NCBI GenBank assembly: GCA_021817945.1 | Contig: JAKAFL010000018.1 | Coordinates: 1 to 58,042, forward strand | Direction of reading: 5' to 3' | DNA: 58,042 nt | Source of the DNA: a bacterium | GTDB lineage: Bacteria > Verrucomicrobiota > Verrucomicrobiia > Limisphaerales > UBA11358 | Shown: positions 52,832 through 58,042 of the stretch, one piece after another | Numbering within the stretch: the stretch's first letter is position 1 | Layout: the number at the start of each line of letters is the position of its first letter | Translations under genes and position numbers: made by a program | The notes under the pieces: generated by a model | Told to the model about the DNA's origin: nothing | Databases searched by the model: none | The model's input: only the letters and a program-made list of their open reading frames with translations

Positions 52832-54213
52832 GATTTCGAATCCAGCCGGGGCAGGCTGGCTGCTGCCACGGATTGACCCACCCGCCGGGATCGTTCGTCC
52901 GGCAGGCTCAACTTGATTTTTGTCGCAACCTCCGGAAAGTGCAATCGCAATACCTTGCGCGCCTTCTCCAGCAAATGATTGCCGCCAGGGCCGCTGGTGA
53001 CGCGGCCAAGAATCAAGCCTTGATCAAAGGAATAAAATTCAGAATAAAGGGCCAGCGCGCATCCCAGATAAACCCCCAAGGTGTCATAAATAAGAGCCGC
53101 ACGATCATCCCCCTCCTTCATCAAATCTTGAACTGCCTTCAATCGCTCGGGCAGCGGCATGGAAGCGGGCAATTTTATTCCTGCCGGCCCCAAAAGACGC
53201 CCCACCGCTTGTTGGGATAAATAGCTTACCCCGGTGCCGCGATCCCCAGACCACTCATCCTTGGGCGCATGTCGCTGAAGATCCAACGGAACAAAAGCCA
53301 GTTCATTCAGCCATCCGCGAATATGGCCTTGAACATCAATGAATCCGGCCGCCAGGCTGGATCCCATGGCCAGGCCCAAAATTCCACGCCTGCCCAGTGA
53401 CAAAGACCCAGCCAAGGCTGTCACATCGCCGTCGTTCATGACCTGCATGGGCACCCCCCATTCTTTTTGCAGCCTTTTGAAAATGCTCGCAGCCCTGGAA
53501 AAATGCCGCCGGGGAACCGATCGCATCAGGGATGCCACGCGAATTTCATTGTCCACGATGATGCCCGCAGAGCTGCCGCCAATGGCATCCACCCTTGGCA
53601 GGCGTGCTGCAGCACGATGCAATGCAGATGCCAGGTGATGGTAATGATAATCTGGATTGGAATGGCTGCATGGATCCCACCGCGTCTCCTCGCTAAAAAC
53701 CACCCTCCCTTCCTTCACCGCTGAGACTTTGTAATCGCTTGCACCGAGGTCAAAACCAATCCGACATCCCCGCAAATGCCCCACAGTCTCCAATCCTGAT
53801 TCCTTTTTCCTGGGAACCTTGTCAGCGGAGGTGATCTTGACCTGAAAAGGCCTGCCGTAAGCGGACGCCATCAACTTTGCATCAAACCTGCGGGCGCCTC
53901 GGTAGGAATAGATTCTGCCTATGGTTTCGGCCAGTTCACGAGGGCCGCCGAGGGTTAATTTCCATCCGCCCCGGGACCAAAGGAGGAATTTCACCAACCG
54001 TTCGGCGTGCAATAAGGTTGCCGGGTGCCGACCAGGGACCACCAGGCTCTCGAAGCACATGGATTGTCCGTTTTCGCGTTCCAGTCCGATCACAAACGGC
54101 ATTTGGTTTGAGTCCTTCGCTGCGTGCGCCAAGTAAGCCTTGTGGAAAAGGGCGGCAGGTTTGAACCCTGCGTCTAATGGCGCAGGGAGACTGGCTGGCA
54201 TTGCTGGATTCAT
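52828..54213 (-). CDS. ROK-family sugar kinase-like protein with N-terminal extension
   Basis: The 461-residue protein carries a ROK/hexokinase-type ATPase core from about residue 145 (RIGFDLGASDYKVSAVKEG; GGSSAGIIVDN; VMNDGDVTALAG; LGLAMGSSLAAGFIDVQG). About 140 residues precede it and match no domain I know. The usual ROK zinc motif is not evident. It could phosphorylate the sugar released by the adjacent GH20 enzyme. It starts 1 bp after the GH20 gene and overlaps the PIG-L gene by 4 bp. Confidence 0.75.
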   Translation of the reverse strand: MNPAMPASLPAPLDAGFKPAALFHKAYLAHAAKDSNQMPFVIGLERENGQSMCFESLVVPGRHPATLLHAERLVKFLLWSRGGWKLTLGGPRELAETIGRIYSYRGARRFDAKLMASAYGRPFQVKITSADKVPRKKESGLETVGHLRGCRIGFDLGASDYKVSAVKEGRVVFSEETRWDPCSHSNPDYHYHHLASALHRAAARLPRVDAIGGSSAGIIVDNEIRVASLMRSVPRRHFSRAASIFKRLQKEWGVPMQVMNDGDVTALAGSLSLGRRGILGLAMGSSLAAGFIDVQGHIRGWLNELAFVPLDLQRHAPKDEWSGDRGTGVSYLSQQAVGRLLGPAGIKLPASMPLPERLKAVQDLMKEGDDRAALIYDTLGVYLGCALALYSEFYSFDQGLILGRVTSGPGGNHLLEKARKVLRLHFPEVATKIKLSLPDERSRRVGQSVAAASLPRLDSKS

Positions 54214-54214
54214 C

Positions 54215-55978
54215 TTAGTTGGGCTTCTTCACCGGACGAAACTGAACATGCAGAGCGTCCAAGCGCCTTTCATTCCACTTTACACGGTTTACAAATCCAT
54301 TCCAATCCCGGGTTGACGGAGGCGACCAAGCCACTTCCGCCAATGCTTCCAATCTGGGAAACATCATGTACTCGGCCTGCCCGAGGTTGGGAATGTATTC
54401 CGTCCAAAGGTTGGCCTGCACCCCTAGAATATGAGTGCGCTGGCTTGGATTCAATTTGGGTGGCCATGGGTTGAATGAATAGACCTTTTTCAAGGGGAGA
54501 AATCCGCCGATGGCTCTCGGTTCCTCGTTTTGGCGCAAGGATTGATAATGGTCCAGATAACAATAATCCTCCGGTGACATCACCACATCCCCTCCGGCTG
54601 CGGCGGCTTGCGCGCCGCCGCCCGACCAATCCATCAGCACGGCATCCGGCGCAAGGGTGCCACCGCCGGTTTCACTCCAGCCCACCATGCGTTTGCCCTG
54701 TGTCCGAACAAAATGATTTGCCCGGCGCATAAACCAACCCTGCAGCGCGGCCGTGGAGGTCATTCCATTGGTCCGCATCAGCGCCTGGCATTGGGGACAG
54801 GCCAGCCATGCCGCGCCATCCACTTCATCCCCGCCGAGGTGGATGAATGGGCCTGGGAATAATCCTGCCACCTCGCGCAGGATACCGTTCAAAAAAACAA
54901 ACACCTTTTCATTCCCCGCGCAAAACACGGCGTTAAACACACCGCCCCTTTCCGGCAGGTTTACAATGGCATGCGGACAGGCCATTTCAGGGTAAGCCAG
55001 CAGGGCCGCACTGCAATGGCCTGGCATTTCGATCTCCGGCACAACTGTGATATGCCGCGCCGCCGCATAGGCAACCACCTCGCGAATGTCTTCCTGGGTG
55101 TAAAAACCTCCATAGCGGCCGCGCGAGTCATAAGAGGCGGTGGAATGCGGGTCCAATCCAAAGCCAACCCCGTGGCGCCAGGCCCCGACCGAGGTGAGCT
55201 TCGGAAATTGCCTGATCTGAATCCTCCAACCCTGGTCATCAGTAAGATGCCAATGAAAGGCGTTTAATTTGTAAAGGCCCATGAGGTCCAAAACCCGCTC
55301 CACCTCCTGGCGATCAAAAAAATGCCGGCTCACATCCAGCATGAAACCTCGCCATGGGAATTGCGGCCAGTCGGTGATTTCCAGGCAGGGCACCATCCAG
55401 TCCCGGCGCGCCGCCCGGCTTATGGATAAAATATCAGGGGGCAGAAGCTGGCGCAGGGTTTGAATTCCATAAAAAATCCCGGCGGGAGTGTCGGCGCTAA
55501 TGGTCACACTGCGGGGTTGAACGATCAAATGGTAACCCTCCTTGCCATACCATGTGCCTCCACAATCACTGGACAATCGAATAAATCCATCCAGTTGGCT
55601 TGCGCCCGGTTTTTTGAGGGGCATTTCATAACCCGTGGCCGCCCTGAGCCAGCCAGCCAGCAACTTGGCCTCATTTTCAAATGGCGGACCGGCCACAACA
55701 CTGGCAGTGCGGGTGAGATGAAACCTCCCGGACTTCAATTCCACGTGGACCGGCTCGGGAATGATGGATGGCCAGGTCGGATTTTGATCCATGGCAACAA
55801 GCTCGGCAGCCTTAACGGGCTGTGACAGCGCCAAAATGAGGATGATCCATTTAAAAGCACTGCTGAAAATGAGGCCCGAAGCCGGACAGAAACTGTTGAA
55901 TGGGCTCGCCTTCCCCGTCTTTAAGAATTTCATTTTCCCTGGTGATTTCCGGGCTGGGAAGGATGCGGCTTTGTTCAT
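54215..55978 (-). CDS. GH20 beta-N-acetylhexosaminidase, exported
   Basis: The enzyme cleaves terminal N-acetylglucosamine or N-acetylgalactosamine from glycans. It has a hydrophobic signal region (FSSAFKWIILILALSQPVKAAE), a GH20b domain (IIPEPVHVELKSGRFHL...GIFYGIQTLRQLL) and the catalytic barrel (WRGFMLDVSRHFFD; LNAFHWHLTDDQGWRI). The catalytic Asp-Glu pair is in HLGGDEVDG, and LGVQANLWTEYI is conserved. It has 587 residues from the ATG at 55978; the ATG at 55933 (MKFLKTG), with AGGG just ahead of it, is an alternative. It sits between the phosphatase and ROK genes. Confidence 0.92.
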   Translation of the reverse strand: MNKAASFPARKSPGKMKFLKTGKASPFNSFCPASGLIFSSAFKWIILILALSQPVKAAELVAMDQNPTWPSIIPEPVHVELKSGRFHLTRTASVVAGPPFENEAKLLAGWLRAATGYEMPLKKPGASQLDGFIRLSSDCGGTWYGKEGYHLIVQPRSVTISADTPAGIFYGIQTLRQLLPPDILSISRAARRDWMVPCLEITDWPQFPWRGFMLDVSRHFFDRQEVERVLDLMGLYKLNAFHWHLTDDQGWRIQIRQFPKLTSVGAWRHGVGFGLDPHSTASYDSRGRYGGFYTQEDIREVVAYAAARHITVVPEIEMPGHCSAALLAYPEMACPHAIVNLPERGGVFNAVFCAGNEKVFVFLNGILREVAGLFPGPFIHLGGDEVDGAAWLACPQCQALMRTNGMTSTAALQGWFMRRANHFVRTQGKRMVGWSETGGGTLAPDAVLMDWSGGGAQAAAAGGDVVMSPEDYCYLDHYQSLRQNEEPRAIGGFLPLKKVYSFNPWPPKLNPSQRTHILGVQANLWTEYIPNLGQAEYMMFPRLEALAEVAWSPPSTRDWNGFVNRVKWNERRLDALHVQFRPVKKPN

Positions 55979-56003
55979 TTCCACCCTGAAAAATGTGAAA
56001 ATT

Positions 56004-56618
56004 TCAATGCTCCGGTGAAGGGCCATTTTGCACCGCATTAGAATGGGGATGCGCCTGGACATACAAGGCGAAAGATTCGTCCATGGCCACGGAATAGCGC
56101 CAGTGAAAATACGGAATGTGTCCATAGAATGGAGTTAATTGACGGTCAGCCTCGCTTGCGGGCTCCTCCAAAATGGAATAGCAATAGAGGGCGCTGACCA
56201 ACGCGGACCGGTCCGCCCCGCCATTACAATGAATCAAGATGGGTTTCGGCGCTGCTTTTAAGGCTTGGACAATGGAATCCATTTCCGCCACACCGAGACG
56301 GCGTCCGGCTGAAAGGGCAAAATCATGGTGGGGCAAACCCATGGATTCCAATACATTGGTTTCACCCCTGTACCAGTCTGAATTGCCGTCCCCACGCAGG
56401 TTGAAGACACATTGGATTCCCCAACGCCTGATTGTATTTTTTAGGGTTTCAGGGTTCATCTGGCCTGACCGATAAAGCTTTCCAGGGTCCACTGCATGAA
56501 AATTATCCGTGGCCAGCAGGTAAGCCACATACAACCCCACCCCAAGGAGCAGGGTGGTGATGCTGGCGGCCAGGGCCAAACCACGGCGCTTCCATCCAGA
56601 TTGTTTAAAAATTCTCAT
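56004..56618 (-). CDS. Membrane-anchored tyrosine/dual-specificity phosphatase (copy 2)
   Basis: The 204-residue protein has one N-terminal membrane helix (LALAASITTLLLGVGLYVAYLL), then a cysteine-phosphatase domain. This has the entry motif VDPGKLYRSGQMNPETL, a general-acid loop region and the CX5R active site HCNGGADRSALVSALY. The anchor places the domain outside the cytoplasmic membrane, or in the cytoplasm if inserted the other way; the basic N-terminus favours the outside. It is a tandem paralogue of the preceding gene, 3 bp apart, and 25 bp before the GH20 gene. Confidence 0.82.
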   Translation of the reverse strand: MRIFKQSGWKRRGLALAASITTLLLGVGLYVAYLLATDNFHAVDPGKLYRSGQMNPETLKNTIRRWGIQCVFNLRGDGNSDWYRGETNVLESMGLPHHDFALSAGRRLGVAEMDSIVQALKAAPKPILIHCNGGADRSALVSALYCYSILEEPASEADRQLTPFYGHIPYFHWRYSVAMDESFALYVQAHPHSNAVQNGPSPEH

Positions 56619-56621
56619 CTA

Positions 56622-57200
56622 TCACTGTTCGAGGCGGAGTTTATCCATGTTGGGATGGTGGCGTACGTAAGACCAGTAAGAACGGTCCATGGCGCTCGTT
56701 CCAAAGCCCAGCCACCATGGCAGATGCCCGTACCAAATGGAAAGCTCCCGGTCTGCCATGCCTGGAGGTTCTCCTTTGATGGCATAACAGTAAAGGGAAG
56801 CCACCAAGCCGGTTCGGTCTGCGCCAGCCTTGCAATGGATGAGCACCGGCTTGGGCAAACGGCGCAGTTCGGCCACGATGGCCTGCATTTGCGCCTCGGT
56901 CACCTCCCGGTGGTCTGAAAGGGCGTAAGCCGAATAAGCCACCCCCCTCGATCGCGCCAATGCGAGTTCCTCCTGATTGGTCCCAACCAAGCTCAGTATG
57001 CTGGCTACTTGATGGATATCAATCTCATGTCTCATGGATTCCACATTCATACGGCTGGATCGGTAAACCATTCCCGGTTCAACCACATGCCAGTTGTGGT
57101 CCCATACAAGCCATAGGGCGTAAACACCCACTCCAAGCAACAGCCCGATTAATGCCATCAAAGCCCGAAAAAATTTGGATTTTCTGTCAGCCGTTTTCAT
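56622..57200 (-). CDS. Membrane-anchored tyrosine/dual-specificity phosphatase (copy 1)
   Basis: From the ATG at 57200 (MKTADRKSKFFR) the protein is 192 residues. It has an N-terminal helix (ALMALIGLLLGVGVYALWLVW), then VEPGMVYRSSRMNVESM and the CX5R loop HCKAGADRTGLVASLY. Layout and many residues match the next gene. Related YRSG-type phosphatases act on phospho-lipids or phosphoproteins. The substrate here is unknown. It is the first gene of the five-gene operon with GH20, ROK and PIG-L. Confidence 0.82.
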   Translation of the reverse strand: MKTADRKSKFFRALMALIGLLLGVGVYALWLVWDHNWHVVEPGMVYRSSRMNVESMRHEIDIHQVASILSLVGTNQEELALARSRGVAYSAYALSDHREVTEAQMQAIVAELRRLPKPVLIHCKAGADRTGLVASLYCYAIKGEPPGMADRELSIWYGHLPWWLGFGTSAMDRSYWSYVRHHPNMDKLRLEQ

Positions 57201-57383
57201 TGCACAAAATGATTGATCAAAAATTCTCCCCGAAAGCCAGTTCGGTGATTTTAAGCCATTTCCCGGGGTGTGTGAACCTAAATTCCATGAACAACCCTTT
57301 CTGGGGCGCGTCTCAGTTTTTGGGAGAGTCCCCCTCAGCCTCCGAGTTTGAATTTTTATAAACCTCCACAAACCAACTACTCC
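57201..57383. other. Upstream region of the phosphatase-GH20 operon
   Basis: This 183-bp stretch should contain the operon promoter (minus strand). I see no clear -35/-10 pair or operator. It is followed by the tandem repeats that run to the end of the window. Confidence 0.3.
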
Positions 57384-57935
57384 GCTTTCCCTCCCCATCA
57401 ATCTCCATGGGTGGCGGGGACCGGGGATGGGTGACGCCGAGCTTTCGGAAAATGAGATTGCTCATTTATCGCGCTGGCTGTTTGCGATCCCCCCTCTCCT
57501 TAATCCTCTCCCCGCGCTGCGCTGGCGGGGCGAGGAAACCAGAGGCGCAGGGCTTTTGTTTGCGCTTGAAATGGCGATGGCCTTCGACCTTCGAAACGGT
57601 TTAAAACCCTATTGAACCCACCGCCTCTTTCTCCCTCTCCATCAATCCCATTGATGGGGAGGGCCGGGGAGGGGTGGCGCCGAGCTTTCGGGAAGTGAGA
57701 TGGCTCATTTATCGCGCTGGCTGTTTGCGATCTCCCCTCTCCATAATCCTCTCCCCGCGCTCCGCTGGCGGGGGGAGGAAACCAGAGGCGCAGGGCTGTT
57801 GCGTGCGCTTGAAATGGCGATGGCCTTCGACCTTCGAAATGGTTTAAAACCCTATTGAACCCACCGCCTCTTTCTCCCTCTCCATCAATCCCATTGATGG
57901 GGAGGGCCGGGGAGGGGTGGCACTGATCTTTCGGA
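57384..57935. repeat. Tandem ~243-bp repeat, about 2.3 copies
   Basis: The same unit appears at about 57384-57625 and 57626-57867, with a partial third copy to 57935; landmarks such as GCCGAGCTTTCGG recur at 57436 and 57681, with a diverged copy near 57922. Each unit contains two inverted repeats: TCCATCAAT-CCC-ATTGATGG within C/G-rich flanks, and CTCCCCGCG...GGGGGGAG. Copies are about 90% identical by eye. No plausible gene is encoded. It looks like REP/BIME-like intergenic DNA. Confidence 0.8.
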
Positions 57936-58042
57936 AACGGGCAATTTGGCCCCAGCCTCAGAGGGGCGACCTATTTGTAGAAATCCAATCTCCAAAAATC
58001 ATTCCGCGCACCGTTGGGGCGGCACACCAAAAGGCATCCAAC

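Noticed and set aside
57201..58042. CRISPR array at the right end
   Set aside because: The repeat unit is about 243 bp with no short repeat/spacer alternation and no cas genes, so it is a tandem repeat.

Overview
The window looks like a piece of a Verrucomicrobiota chromosome, probably from the Pedosphaera/Limisphaera side of the phylum. This is an inference from gene content: futalosine-pathway menaquinone synthesis (mqnC), a hybrid type II secretion/type IV pilus gene block with a PilM-PilN/GspL-like fusion, a plant-like LeuC, an ornithine-lipid gene pair, a GH20-ROK-PIG-L sugar operon and many short GC-rich intergenic repeats. Both ends run into repetitive or mobile DNA: a truncated IS3-type transposase start at the left and tandem ~243-bp repeats at the right.

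Left edge (1-1870). The first codons of an IS3-like OrfA are followed on the same (minus) strand by a compact array of six tRNA-like genes: Gly, Trp, Ala, Met, Tyr and Asp. Helices, anticodons and encoded CCA ends are intact, but every one has a non-canonical T-loop with G at position 55, and several have reduced D-arms. This is the most unusual object in the window. A lone tRNA-Gln at 23.4 kb is fully canonical and serves as an internal control. Between the array and the first ordinary gene lie about 1 kb with two minus-strand terminators, weak small ORFs and a repeat-like GC-rich block.

1.9-18.3 kb. Minus-strand housekeeping genes come first: an oxidoreductase, mqnC, an outer-membrane barrel, trpB, a MoxR/DUF58 pair and a WYL regulator. 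A MarR regulator is divergent from a CLC channel gene, with a perfect palindrome between them. A four-gene secretion/pilus operon follows (secretin, PilO/GspM-like, PilM-N/GspL-like, GspE).

18.5-34.9 kb, mostly plus strand. A TlpA-like thioredoxin leads two consecutive ABC-2 exporter modules. Then come tRNA-Gln, lgt, miaA, hemL, a TPR protein, a small coiled-coil protein and leuC. A REC-histidine kinase, cinA and a zinc-ribbon membrane protein are on the minus strand, and argH is on plus.

34.8-48 kb. A minus-strand block carries an ornithine-lipid-like acyltransferase pair and a nusB-PHP-ftsY-ribD-ribE run. The plus strand has a 57-residue membrane peptide, a SurA-like chaperone, pdxA, and amtB-glnB for nitrogen. 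speA is on the minus strand with a long, hairpin-rich upstream region.

48.3-58 kb. An AraC regulator is divergent from rhaA-rhaT (rhamnose uptake and isomerisation). A tight minus-strand operon follows: two membrane-anchored tyrosine-phosphatase-like proteins, a GH20 hexosaminidase, a ROK kinase-like protein and a PIG-L deacetylase, probably for amino-sugar processing.
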